Part shown: positions 11,885 through 23,862 of the stretch, one piece after another
How the letters are laid out: every line of letters starts with the position of its first letter
Numbering within the stretch: position 1 is the first letter of the stretch
Assembly: GCA_013397845.1 (NCBI GenBank)
Contig: VZTG01001077.1
Location: 572,484-636,483, forward strand
Direction of reading: 5' to 3'
DNA from: Melanocharis versteri
Lineage: Eukaryota > Chordata > Aves > Passeriformes > Melanocharitidae
Length of the DNA stretch: 64,000 bases
Position numbers and translations under genes: made by a program
Notes under the pieces: model-generated
What the model was told of the DNA's origin: nothing
The model's input: only the letters and a program-made list of their open reading frames with translations
Databases searched by the model: none

Positions 11885-14800
11885 GTAACAGCACCATTAG
11901 CTTTACAAGGTAGCTTTACAGGTTTTGAACAAAAATAGCCCCTTGAACATGAAATGAGAATAAACACATTTAATTTAATGATTAAATTAAGGCCACTAGG
12001 CTGTTTGGGAAGCTTGATCCAGGGATTAAACACAGACGATTTTAAATGGTATATGACCTGCTCGGTATGTTGAAAGACCAAAATTTTTTGAATGGTAGCC
12101 AGCAAGTGACATTATAAAAGTACTAAAAGCTCCACTTCAAGCCCTTGAATTGTTTCCTTAGTACTTTGACCATACATAGTGTGAGTTAGAAACCGTAAGG
12201 TTTTGAACTCTCACAGATATGAATAAAAGAGGCTGTACATAGAATAAAGCTCTAATAGCGAAGGCATCCTGCCCTGTGCTGGATACCTTGTCTTCTCCTT
12301 TTTGAACCACAAGACAGAAGAAAAAATAAGAGAAAAAGCTTCATGACAGTTTTCAAATGGATAGATGAACATCTTTTTCTCAAAACAGACAATATTTATT
12401 TTATTTCTGATGGATTATGTATTTGGAAGAAAGTAGGAAATATATAGGCAGAGCTACTAGCATGCAATGCTTTTAATAAGGAATCACTCATGTCATTAAC
12501 AGGATTAGCAGCCTAGTAACTTTTTTTTTGACTGGTTAAATCTGTTTTATGTCTTTCAAAGTCCCATGTGGTAGCTCTTATTGACTTGTGGTGACATTTA
12601 CCAGAAAAGACAGAACTCTTCCCTCGCCAGCCCTTTCCTGTTGAACTCAGCCAATACGTTGCTCAAGACTAACCAAGATGCTTCCAAACCCAGAGCCTAA
12701 AGTCAATAAAACCTTTATAGGATTTTCCACTCTCCCCACAGGAGAAAAATAGCTGTGAGTTTGTTGTTTGGAAAGGCATTGATTAGCATATTGCTGGAAC
12801 AGATTGTTGACCTAACTATCACAGACTCAGCATGGAGAAGTCTCCTAAGTACAAGTATCTAGCAGAGCAAGAACTCATTTCTCTCGCCTCATTAACCATT
12901 TCCTGAACTTAGAAGTTCTATATTTCGTTTGTTATATTAGCCAGGCAACTCAATAAACACAAAAAACAATTCAACATCTAATGAAAGCAAACTATTAACT
13001 CTTCTAGAAGTAGAAGAAATCATTCAATTTGCATTCAAAAAAAATCTAGAAAATAAAAATGTAGTATTTTCTTGTGCTTTTTATTTTTCAAGCTATTTAT
13101 TGAAACAAAATTGAAAATGATCAGGAGATAGTTCAGGTGTCGGGACACCCCTAGAGCATAAAAAGTGTATTTTCAGTCACTCAGCTATCCAATTCAAGAC
13201 AGCAGGACACAAGGAATGTGGGACTGCTCTATTTGTAACACTCCTGTTAACCCAGCTGAGATACAAAATTTGGAATGCTTGCTACAAGCTTCCAAGATGT
13301 TTAAAGACACTGTGTTTCTCTTGATCTTGGGTGTGGGGGAAGAAAAGGAAAAAAATAGTTATGCTGAAAGAAAAATCTATGTGAGACTGTACTGGGAGAC
13401 AGATCATTGCAATAGCATATTGAAGTGGAACAGAGTATTTTTAGGTACTTTAAGAATGGGAACTGTAGACTTTTTTGTGTAGAATTAAGGGAATACAAGA
13501 TGTGAGAGAGCCACACTGCCTCCTTTCTTCCTGCCTGCACTTGGTTTGTTTTCCCAAAAAGTTGCTCTAGTGTTATTCCCAATTCCAATTTTGGATTAAT
13601 GAGGCATCCACATTTCCTCAGGGAAGATCTGGTTTTAAAGTACTGTTGTTTATGCTCTGTCTGAGTGTGCACTGTACAGTTGATGTTGGTAACAGAGTAA
13701 TACTGAACAGGCACTTTTAGCAAAATAATACCCCAAACAGATCTTAACGTATGTTTCTCTGTCATTGCTGGAGATAGGCTATGTCCCTTGTCCCCAGGAA
13801 TCACTGTATGTCTCATGCAGTTTCTCTAGCATGCTCTTCTGATAAAGAGCATGATGTTTTGCTGCTCTAAGAATGCGGAGTAATTTTTCTTCACCATAAG
13901 AAAAACCTTTCAGTTAACCAGTTCAGAGGGTCCAGTGAACAATAAAAGGTTGGATAGAGAGTCTCTGAATACGTGTTATCACAAATCCATTTGTATGGAT
14001 GAATGTGAATTAGTTTTATATGTACTAGCTCTGTTGGGGTGTGCTCCACTGTGAGTGCATTCAGCAATATAAATCAGAAAGTATTCAGGCACACGTGTAT
14101 GTACATGTACAAACACGCACACACCCCCTTTCTAAGCCAACAGAACACTGTACAGCATGATTCTCTCAAGATCTGAGTTGACAAAAATTCTGCCTCTTGG
14201 CAGAAAGCTAAATGCTTCATTACTCGATTATGCCTACAAAACAACTCTGTGTCATTCTCATTCTTACAAATGAAGCACTGAGGCAAAACATAAATTGATT
14301 GCTCAGAGGTCAAATTATAGTTGACCCAGGATTGAATCCCAGCCCAGATCTTTATGTACCAAATGATGCTTCTATAATTTGGCTCTGAGATCAAGTTTGT
14401 ATAAAGGAAGAGAGGAGTTTTTCCTGAAAATAGATTCTGTAAGAGCAAAGGACCTCTGTACTGTCCTTAAATTTCAGTCTTTAAAAACTGGAAGAAGAAT
14501 GCAAGACAAGATTGAACACGTGAATGAGAAAGTGGGCATTTTAGGGTGATGTAAAGGAGAAATCTTCCTAAAGGGAGACTTAAGGTAGGAATGCAAGTCA
14601 ACACAATTATGCTAATGTACAATGGACATAAATGAGGGGAAAAAGAAGTACCAGAGTAATTTCATCTCACACGCACTTTAGATGCCCACAATGTTTGTGT
14701 CGATGAACCAGTAACCCATAATTCATCATGGAGAAGAGGAAAGAAACAAAAAACCACATCTGAAAAACGAATTTGTCTGTTTAATATTTGGAATGAGAGA

Positions 14801-15049
14801 AATTGCATTCTGTAAGTTCCTTTTCTTTCTCTCCCTTAGGGGGAAGCAGCAAATTTCCTCAGATGTAGAAATATATTCCATTACTGCATCTCCCCAGCTA
14901 TTTTTCCGCAACACTGGCCATATTTTAAATGCAACTAAGCATCTGAATAAAGTGTGGAGAACTTCTAAAGTGACAAATGAATGAATCCAGGCACTTTTAG
15001 TGGTTTCTGTTCTCAAACTCAGTTTGTGCTGATTTATTCAGGATTCTTC
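11885..15049. other. Non-coding DNA with one AT-rich palindrome
   Basis: No gene or transposon recognised. A perfect inverted repeat lies at 11970-11990 (listed separately). The longest ORF of the window (minus strand, 13301-13816, 171 codons) lies here, but its translation has no domain, no family resemblance and no promoter or splice context. 14085-14128 is a purine/pyrimidine-alternating stretch rich in CA and GT. Confidence 0.45.
11970..11990. repeat. Perfect AT-rich palindrome (10-bp arms, 1-nt centre)
   Basis: TTAATTTAAT at 11970-11979 is mirrored by its exact reverse complement ATTAAATTAA at 11981-11990 around a single G. The core TAATGATTA is a paired homeodomain-like site (two TAAT half-sites). 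Whether it is bound is unknown. Confidence 0.7.
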
Positions 15050-15385
15050 ACTTCAGACAGTTTTTCATTCATTTCATCATCCTCTCATTGACCCTAAGAT
15101 CCTTGAATTTGCATATAAACTTCTTCTGTGAAACTTTATCAAAGCCGTACTCAGATATAAGTTGAACAGATCTATAGCATCCCCAGTCTCTAATTTCTTT
15201 GTCCCACTTGCTCCTTGATTAATTCTATCACGTGCCTCTGACAAGATCTAATTCTCTAAACCCGTGGCTCTTGGCTACTGCGTATGAGACCTTTATCTAA
15301 CATGCTAACAAGTTCATCCTTTATGAATAATTCTAGAAATCTTTCCCAAAACAGCAGTTAAATCTGCTGGCCTGTTGTTCTCTGC
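15050..15385 (-). mobile_element. Ancient CR1/L3-like LINE remnant, antisense
   Basis: Read on the minus strand this resembles the reverse-transcriptase part of an old amniote CR1/L3-type LINE. On the plus strand the typical order of landmarks is present in degenerate form: AACTTTATCAAAGCC (15132), a middle segment about 55 bases on, then TTCTAGAAATCTTTCCCAAA (15332) and CTGGCCTGTTGTTCTCTG (15368). Numerous substitutions and indels show great age. The assignment rests on remembered consensus order, and the boundaries are approximate. Confidence 0.5.
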
Positions 15386-16159
15386 TTCGCAACCTGAGTT
15401 AACTGGCAGTGAACAAAATGTCAAAATTATGCAATTCTGGCAGTGTCTGATCAAATGAAGATGTCCTCTTAGTGTTTTATACCTGCTTAGTGTTACATCT
15501 ATAAGACAAGGTTTAGGATGTGCCTTGTCATTCGATCTGCTGTGGCATCAGTGCAAGATATAGCAAGGAAAGAGACAGCAAATAAATTGACTTCAAAGGC
15601 TGTTATGTGAGAGAGGATTTAGGGAGCAGGGATTTCTTTCCTGGGATGATATCACTTTCACAGAGTTGTAAGAAAGTATGGACAAAAACAACGTGAAAAG
15701 ATAAACCAGTCAACCCATTTGCCCAAGTCACATTATCGCTGTATTTTGCCAGACAGACCGATTTTGTCTAACCTGTTTTTGAGGACATACACTGAAAGAT
15801 CAACATAAGCTCCAGGCCACTACCATGCTCCTCTGCCTTCTTTCTGACAGAATGCTTTTTGGTTGGACTCTTCACTGAAAAATGTGGCAGATAAAAATAT
15901 TCTAAATGGCTTATAAAGTAATTAAACTACATCCAACATTTAAACCAAAATGGCAGCCAAGGAACATGATACTGACACATCTTTGAACACAGGAATTCCC
16001 TGAATTTCAGATTACTAAATTCTGTGGAATACATCAAGAAGCATATTTCTCTATGCCTAGTTTTTGTACTCTTTCCCAAAACACTCATTGCTTTTTAGTG
16101 TTAGAGGTAAGATACTGAACTAAATAGACTATTCAATGCACTGTTGCTAACTTTTTGTT
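15386..16159. other. Non-coding DNA, nothing recognised
   Basis: Sequence between two old LINE remnants; it may itself include unrecognisably decayed LINE. No ORF or motif worth calling. Confidence 0.4.
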
Positions 16160-16320
16160 CCTATGATCTTGCTGCTCTGGACTGGACTCTCTCCAGTGGG
16201 TCTGCATCTTTCCTGAAAAATGACTATCAATTCCAAAGCTCTCTAGGTTACCCTGGCAAAAGCTCCATGTTGCAGTCAAGGTGCTGTCATCTTGCACAAT
16301 GTGGGCCTTCACTGCCACCT
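16160..16320 (-). mobile_element. Old CR1 fragment, antisense
   Basis: The plus strand reads CTGGACTGGACTCTCTCCAG, then TCTGCATCTTTCCTGAAAAA, then CCAAAGCTCT and GTGGGCCTTCACTGCC. That is the order of a segment of antisense CR1 in which the family has a 'ctctggactc..ctccag..tccgtgtctttcctgta..ccagagct..gtggggcctcac' pattern. The copy has several insertions and no 3' end. Family attribution is by resemblance and boundaries are approximate. Confidence 0.5.
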
Positions 16321-19300
16321 CCGCTGTCACATTTATATTTCCACGTGTTGCATAGAGACCTTTGAGATTATAGATTCCCCATGATGGCCTAAGAAATGCT
16401 TCTTTAAGCTGGTACCCTCTGTCTATCTGGAAAAACATCCTGTTGTCCAAAAAGATTCTTGGGATGATATCTGTTATCTGCAGTTAGCTCATCTTTTTGC
16501 AGCACTTTTTACTCCTTTTAGTCATCATTATCTACTCTTCGTATTAACATTATTTTATCTGTTCCTTTGAAAGGACTCCAGTGAAACAGCTCATCTCCTT
16601 TAGAACGAATTGCCCTCACCTAGGAGAGAGAGTTCTCTACTGCTTTTCAGGGACTGAATTTTTCCCTCTTTCTTCTTTTATCACCAAGGCTACAAGCCTT
16701 GGCAACAGGGAAAACAGAACATCTATTTATAGAACCAATGAGTGAGAAGTGCAAAGACCTAGAGATGGACCAATTAGTAACTATTCTGTATCTGTAGCAT
16801 TCAGTTTCGGATGGAGTAGAAAAAGGCAAATCTGAAGATCATCTGCATGAGATACTGGAAACAATGAGACCAATCTGATACTGCCCAAGGAAAATATATA
16901 ATGACAAAACAGTATGGGATCTAAAATTGGATCCTGTAGAAGCCCAGCATTAATGACTGTTTCATTAAAGAGGCTTAACTGCAACAAGCGGGTTCCCCTG
17001 AAAGAAATACAATTCATTAAATGCTAGATAATCCAGAAGAGATAGTTAAATCTCTGCTGTAGAAGCTGATGTTCATTTGTAACAAATGATGCAAACAAAT
17101 ACTAAAAACGTGGATTAACATGGTCTTTTTTAGTAAATATGTGACGAGAGCTCTGCTGGATACTTCTATTAAGCATCTGGGGTAAATGACAATTGAAGTC
17201 GGTGCTGAAATTTCTTGCATGTGTTGATTATTAGAGAATGTTCTTCCACCTGAACTACAGCCTCATATTGAATAAATGGATGTTAAAATGGGCTGTATGA
17301 AAACTAATTCTCCATAAGAAATACTGATCAATTCAGGATGTATCACAGTTAAATCCAAACATGTAAAATGAAACATGGTTAAACAGATATAATACAGGAA
17401 ATGGTAGACTATCTGCAGGGGACAAAATTAGTACAACACTGATCACAAACAACCACTTCAGATTAAATGCACAATCTTCTGTTACTGTGTCGCTGACTAA
17501 TAGCTTAGTTGAAAGCAGGCCTAGATCTAATTTTTCCATAAGAATTTATTCAAGTTGCTGTATTATTCCTTTTTTGGGGAACAATTGATTTTGAAAACAC
17601 ACTACTGTTTATTCATGCTGCCCAGACAATTACAGCTAAAATTTCTACAACTTGAAATTGTATTAGTGAAATACCAGTAAATACTGAGTGTCAAATGAAC
17701 AGCTTTCACGCTCTTGTTCTGCCACACAGTCTGAATACAGGAAGCAGTAAGAGCTCATTAGATGGGCAATGAGGCTTTACCAAAACAGGGAGAGTAGCAT
17801 TTCTGGGGCTAGGACTGACACTCAGAGCCTTTCTGGAGACTTCTCCTCCTGTAGTTTTGCCTAGACAGTTTAAAGGCTGAGGGTCTCACATACTGTACTG
17901 ATATTGATTGAGAAGAGCTTGCTGCAGATCTGAGCCATCTGATCTGCCTGGAGATTCTTTCTCACTCTTCTCAAATGTTAATATTTAAATCTTTACCATC
18001 CCCATGATACTTCTGAGCCTTTCACAGTTAGGCAAGTTTTAATTTCACCAGCAATCAGACTGTTCTCCTCAAAAGGCTCCTGGGCAATTCCATCTGCCAC
18101 AGGAGTAACAATTCACTCTCATCAACCAGGCTCTTCCAGAAGCAATTTTGGCTCTCTGCATGGGAAGTACTGAGTGTAGTAGTGAAAAACAGATAATTGT
18201 GACTCTTTCTAGGTGATTACATTCATTAGCTGAAAATACAGAGTGAACATTAACGTCATCTTATTAAAATAAATTGCAAGGAAAGGAGTTTGATAGTTAG
18301 GACCCTAGAATGAAATATCAGCAAACTCACAGCACCACTCTTTGAGTGCCCTCAAAAATTATAGTACCTTTACACCTAAACTTATCCTGCTCCTTACTTT
18401 TTTGTGGTCCTTGAGTCAGAGACTGTGTGTGTTGGATTTACTGCAGCCATCACGGCTCTGTCACAAAAGACTTCCAAAATACAGAGAACATGAGTAGCGT
18501 TCACTGCAGAGTCACGAAGAGATAGCACTAAAGATACTCTGCTGGTGCCTTGGAGGTTCACTTAGGTAGTCATTCAATTGCTTGGCTAGCAAAGGACCGT
18601 CAGAAGGGGAAGGATTCAAATTGAGTGTGCTGAAAAGATGAACTATAATATAAAATGCTGCTGTTATGCAGTCCTTTGAAAGAACAGAGTTAGGACTTTT
18701 CAGCGTACTATTCTTTACCAGCAATGGAGAAGAAAGAGCTGTGGAAGTGTACGTACACACACATGTATACACACTCACATGCAAGCATATATTTGTGTAA
18801 TTACAAGTTCCAAGGAAAAAAACCTCACATTTGTGAGGAACAGGGAAATGACTAGTCCTGTGTCCCACACCACCACACTGTTATCAACCAAGACCAAGCA
18901 CTGAACTGCTGGGCAGAGGATTCATTGATAGAGTGGGTTTCTCACACCCTGAAGACTACTGCTGTGAACATCCTTTCTCACACCTTAAATCTCCCAGGCA
19001 CAGAGGAACTGGCGGTCAGGATTCATGGAACTAACCCGCTCCATAGCACCATGTCCTTGCAACCTCTGCTTCCTCCCACAACTTCATTATAAAGCTGACC
19101 CCAGCTGCCATGGCCAGGTCACAGCTGTTCTCCCCATGGCTCCCAAATGTGAAAGCAGATCTGAAGAATGTTTAGAGATAAATACATGGCAGGAAAAAAA
19201 CCAAACAAACATAGCAAAACAAAAAAAATCCTACCTAACTGATCCCCAGTGAGAAACTTCCAGTCATAATTCTTCACACCTTTTTCAGTTTCAAGTGTAC

Positions 19301-22300
19301 CCTTTAATTTGTAGATTACAATGAACACATTTCTGATTAGTCTGAGGTCTGCTTTTTATGGACTGTAGCTGAAGTAGTGCCTCTGTTCCAGAGCTAACAC
19401 TGTTTACTGATAAAGACTTCACTAGAGTTCGAAGGTTTTAGAAAATGTTGCATATTGTTAACCTGTCTTTGGGACATTCAAAATACCAAATACGTGGCAG
19501 TCATACAGCACCAATGTCTGGCCAGAGTTGAAACAGACCATGAAAGCAAGAATGTTGTTTATTCTCCTCATCCTTCCATTAGGGCTACTTAATAGTTAAG
19601 AGTTCTGCCACAAAACAGAAGAACATCTTGTTCAGTGTCAGAAGAAAGCTTGTAACTCCAAACCCCACTCTCACGACCTGAACCATGCCCCTTGCTGGAA
19701 ACTGAGCAAGCTTCCTTTCCTGCTTAGAGCCTGGTGCTGCTCATTTTCAAATGAGCAGCACTCTTCCCATCTACTCCAGTTCACAGAGCTGGCTCCTGAC
19801 TTGCCAGTTGATTCCACCTTCAAAGAATTATGTTGTTTTCATCTTGAACTCTGAAAGAAAGGCAGTTTTTTAGTGTTTTGGGACATATTTACGAGCCTGT
19901 GTGGTACAAGTAGCATGCAGGGGATCTGTCACACAGGTCTTTTGTGCTTTTACAGGAGAAATAAGCTCACAAACTGAAGGTGATACAGTTCCACAGGGTT
20001 AATTGGTTGTCAAGTCTGAGACCAGATTATACCATTCATTAAAATGAGTTTATTTGATGTCTATGAATGATCACAAGAATGTCATCCTTCGTCTCTTTGT
20101 AGCCCCTCCCCTAAATATGTCTATTTTCAGGACTAGTTCTCCAAAAAATTCTGAAATAAGCAATGATCTGAAAATTTGCTGAGTCTCTGGGTTAACATCC
20201 TGACTTGCCATTATGATGTTAGTGAGAGAAGGTACTCAAGCAGACTGTTCACTTATGAAATTACCTTGAAAGAATAAAGCCAAGGAAGAGCCCTAGTAGG
20301 TCATGGGCTTATAGTTTTAAAACTTTATTACCCATTAAAAGGCAAGGTCACAAAACTGCAATTTCCTTCAACATTTTTTTTAAACTGTCGATCACAGCTA
20401 GTTACATAGTAAATAAAGTTGGACTGACTGCTTTACAGGGGAGTATGTGGCTGAAGGAAACAACATTGTGAGCTAATATGTAGGCCATGGAGCTTTGCAA
20501 AAAGAGTTCTTCACTTGATCGATAGCCCAGCTCCAACTCTTTTGATTTGTGATATCAGAAAACCATTGCTGATTACTTATTAACATGGAAATACGCACCT
20601 TCCTGAGTACACTACCACCAATGAATCTAAATCTTAATTAAACCTGCTCTCAAATAATAATTTTTAAAAACTAGCATATCTGAAAGGAAATAGAGAAGAG
20701 ATTTGCAAAAAGAAGTTTACAGATGGTTACTTTATAAGCAATCTGAAAGGTGAAAAAGGGTGCAAGGAAAAGGTGATACTGAACTTTGAGATCAGCCTCA
20801 GAGCAGCAGGCATCTCAATCGTTTAATTTCTTTTTGTCTCCCTTGTGAAGTTTCTGAGAAGCTTTTATCCATGCAAAAACTCATTTGGATTATACAGTGA
20901 TTATGTGTCTAGGGAATTTCTCTTAGGGGTAAAACTCCATGCATTTTATCAGTTTCATATGACAGACAAAAGAGAGAGAAAGTAATAACAAATAAGAAAA
21001 GATTATTACACTTGGAACTCTAAGGAAAGGTGATTAATCGTCTGTTACATCTTAGGCCTCCTTATAAGCTATTTCTCTGACAGCACAATACAATGGTGTT
21101 TCCCTAAAGTAGAATTTCATCATGGCACAGGTGGTTTTGCCACTTAATTCCTAGTCATTATATCATGGTATATTAGAAATCATATAAGTGTGGAGAAAGA
21201 GCTTCTTCTGGCTGCAGAATCAGTATTCAATGGCCATGACAAAGAGTGATAGATGAAATGGGATAAATGTGTACACAGGTGGGACAGCTCTTTAGAAATA
21301 CAATTTTTGTGTAGTTCTTTCGGGCTTTCTTTTGTTTTATGCGTCATGTGGAGGAAGCCACAACCTCACAGTTACTCAGTCTTCTCTGCCAGCCCTTTTG
21401 GTAGGCTAATCCAAATTTTATAAATAAATACATCCATATAAGCCGTTATTTCATTAACCTGCTTTTACCAACAATGACTTTTCAACATATGCATTTTTAG
21501 AACTTGTGGCCAACCCCACGGATTGGTAGTTCTCTCTTACACCTACAACCTTAGCCCCCAGTAGCAAGCACTCTGCATAAAGCATTTTTTCATGTGAAAT
21601 AATCCCACAGTATATGACCTTGCAATTTTAAACTTAAATTAGTAGCAGGGAGAAAGACACAGCACCTGTGAATCAGAATGGATTTTCCCAGCAAGTTTCA
21701 TTTCCTATCATAGCCAATTCAAGATTAGATACGTGATTTCACTTCAGAAAAGTACAATATTGATTGTTATCTTATGTCTTTCCCTTTTATTCAATGTACA
21801 ATATCATCTCAAGGACCCTGATGCTTTTGCAGCTGTGTAACAGGTGAGGAGTTACATATATGCAGAGTATTTTCACTAGTGAATTCTTCATTGTGCATGA
21901 TGCACAGGGTCATGGCTGTTCTTCATTTGTTTGGCAAATTGATTATAGCTCCTTAAAGCCTCTCAAGCAACACAAAGCAGACAGAAGAATTACGAGCTAG
22001 TTTAGTGCATTTTACCTTGATAGAAAGAGCTTGTAGCTCAGAGAAGCAGGTAGGAAATTATATATACACACAGCCTTCAGCTTGAGGCTTTCACTGCAAG
22101 CTGCATGGCTAAATCAGAGGCTTATTAGTACCTTGCTGATGACTTTGCTTTGAAAATGTAGTGGGGGAGGAAAAAGATTGTTTTCTACTGGCTAGGGGCA
22201 TGTGTAGCTGGAATATTTATCAAACCACTCTAACTGGCTGACATATGCTATTCAAAGGGCAGTCTTAAAAAATTGATTGAGGTATAACTGTGCTAACTGA

Positions 22301-22493
22301 TTGAGTTTATCATGTGTCTGTTACACATTTTACATTTGCTAAAATTATAAGCAAGATTTCATACCAAATTTAGATTTGAATCCAAACCTGAATTTCATTC
22401 AGTATCTGAGGCAGGGCATAGCCATTCCAATTTTGAAATGTGGTAGCTTCTCCATTATCTAATAGATTAGGGCAATTTGGCAGCCTGGCACAC
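16321..22493. other. Non-coding DNA with a hairpin palindrome
   Basis: No exon or mobile element recognised in about 6 kb. 18750-18790 is CA/GT-rich but too interrupted to call a microsatellite. A perfect 13-bp-arm palindrome at 19734-19761 is listed separately. ORFs in this stretch look like chance. Confidence 0.45.
19734..19761. repeat. Near-contiguous palindrome, 13-bp perfect arms
   Basis: GTGCTGCTCATTT at 19734-19746 is followed by a two-base centre (TC) and the exact reverse complement AAATGAGCAGCAC at 19749-19761. As DNA this is a 28-base palindrome able to form a cruciform; as RNA it would be a tight stem that needs a few central pairs opened. It is not part of a recognised transposon and is far longer than expected by chance in a window of this size. 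Confidence 0.85.
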
Positions 22494-22619
22494 TGCCGTG
22501 GTTTTCCCCAGCCATGAACCAAACCCCATGTGGCCACTCCCTCACTTCCCCACCAGTAGGATTGGGGAGAGAACTCGCAGGGCAAAAGCTTGAAAACTTG
22601 TGGGTCGAGCTTCAGACAG

Positions 22620-22625
22620 TTTAAT
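22620..22625 (-). terminator. LTR polyadenylation signal (ATTAAA)
   Basis: ATTAAA on the minus strand, about 180 bases downstream of the LTR TATA box and about 125 bases before the LTR end, the expected place for the R-region poly(A) signal. Confidence 0.5.
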
Positions 22626-22804
22626 AGGAAAAGCAAAGACTGCGCGTACACGCAAAACAAAATGACAAATTAATTTGGTGCTTCCCACGGGTGGGCAGGT
22701 GTTCAGCCATCTCCAGGACAGCAGAGCCCCACCACATGTAACAGCCACTTGGGAAGACAAACACCATCCCTCCAGATGTTCCACTTCTTCTTTCTTCCTG
22801 CAAT

Positions 22805-22812
22805 TTTATATA
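22805..22812 (-). promoter_or_regulatory. TATA box of the solo LTR
   Basis: TATATAAA on the minus strand in the U3 part of the LTR. It would position leftward transcription starting roughly 25-30 bases further down. Whether the LTR still drives a transcript is unknown. Confidence 0.6.
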
Positions 22813-23073
22813 CTGAATGTGATGTCATATGGTCCGGAATATCCCTCTGGTCAGTTTGGGTCACCTGTCCAGGCTGTGTCTCCTCCCAACCTCCCAGATT
22901 TCCTCACCAGCACGGCCATATGAAAAGCAGAAAATGCCTTGGCTCTGTGTAAGCCCTTCTCTCTATAGACATCTCTATACTGTCAACCCTGTGTTCAGAA
23001 CAAATCCAAAACACAGCCCCATACCAACCCCTAGGAAGAAAATTAACTCTACCCCAAGCAAAACTGGCACGCA

Positions 23074-23397
23074 TATAGAACAGGAAAATTCTGCAGACTG
23101 CATAAAATGAATCTGATGTATCCTGCATGTGACATTCCACATTGAGCTGACTGTGGATACAAGATGGATGTGCCTCAAATATATCAGCATCACCAAAATT
23201 CATGAACCAAAACCATCCAGAAACAAGTATGTTTAATTTGCTAAACGCCTCCTGCTTTGTCACAGACTCATTTTTGGGGGCAAGTTCCCTAGGATACACA
23301 CCTTCTGCTTTTCATATAGGAATACCAATCTGGAAGATAAAATCCAATCAAGACACCTAACCTGCAAGGTTTAGTGAGAGCAAGACCAGACCAGATT
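23074..23397. other. Spacer between LTR and CR1, nothing recognised
   Basis: About 320 bases separating the LTR from the antisense CR1. No ORF, repeat or motif was recognised. Confidence 0.4.
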
Positions 23398-23862
23398 AGA
23401 CTATGACAGAATCCTAGGTTGGAAGGGACCTCGAGAATTGCTTGGTCCAACCTTTCTTGGTAAAAACGTGGTCTAGACAAGATGGGACAGTACCCTGTCC
23501 ATCTGAATCTTAAAAATATTCATTGTCGGAGAATCCTCTACTTTCCTGGGGAGATTATTCCAATGGCTGATTGTTCTCATTGTGAGCAACTTTTTTCCCG
23601 TGTTCAGAGAGAATCTCCCAGGGAATAACTTGTACCTATTACCCTTCCTCTTTTCCACATGGCTATCGGTAAAAAGGCAGTTTTCATCTCTAGCCACCCC
23701 TGAATACTGGGACATGGTGATAAGGTCTCCTCTAAACCCTCTTTTCTCAAGGCTGCCCAAACTCAGCTCTCTCAGCCTTTCCTCATAGGGCAGTTTGCCA
23801 GTCCTTTGATCATCATTGTTGTGGCCCTTCTCTGTATGCTCTCCAGCCTGTTCCTATGAGCT
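23398..23862 (-). mobile_element. CR1 LINE fragment, antisense, with 3' end
   Basis: The plus strand begins with the reverse complement of a CR1 tail (ATCCTAGGTTGGAAGGGACC at 23412) and runs backward through the 3' UTR into ORF2. Read on the minus strand, a 95-codon open stretch (23473-23760) carries the C-terminal signature of the CR1 ORF2 protein: RGDLIT near residue 10, then GNRYKLFPGRFSLNTGKK, then HWNNLPRKVEDSPTMNIFK. In the family this lies after the reverse-transcriptase domain. The rest of ORF2 is missing through 5' truncation, so the copy is inactive. The right-hand limit, near 23862, is approximate. Confidence 0.88.

Larger units (their letters stand above)
22494..23073 (-). mobile_element. 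Solo LTR of an avian endogenous retrovirus
   Basis: On the minus strand the element starts near 23073 (TGCGTGCCAG) and ends near 22494 (CCACGGCA), about 580 bases, with the TG...CA termini typical of LTRs. It contains a TATA box (TATATAAA, plus coordinates 22805-22812). About 180 bases downstream lies the polyadenylation signal ATTAAA (22620-22625), the U3-R-U5 order expected for an LTR read leftward. The sequence matches a very common avian LTR family as I remember it; I do not give a library name. No internal retroviral gene adjoins it, so it is a solo LTR. Flanking bases do not show an obvious target-site duplication. Short ORFs inside it are LTR sequence, not genes. Confidence 0.85.

Noticed and set aside
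13301..13816. Longest ORF in the window, 171 codons, minus strand
   Set aside because: No recognisable domain, mixed hydrophobic/Ser/Phe-rich composition typical of AT-rich chance frames, no promoter, start context or splice support.
14074..14448. 124-codon minus-strand ORF
   Set aside because: The start lies in unstructured AT-rich DNA and the C-terminal part comes from a CA/GT-rich stretch; no domain.
22370..22923. Multiple ORFs of 60-96 codons on both strands
   Set aside because: They lie within or at the edge of the solo LTR and are LTR sequence, not genes.
22485..23080. Target-site duplication flanking the solo LTR
   Set aside because: The five bases outside the two inferred termini do not match, so either the termini are off by a few bases or the duplication has decayed.
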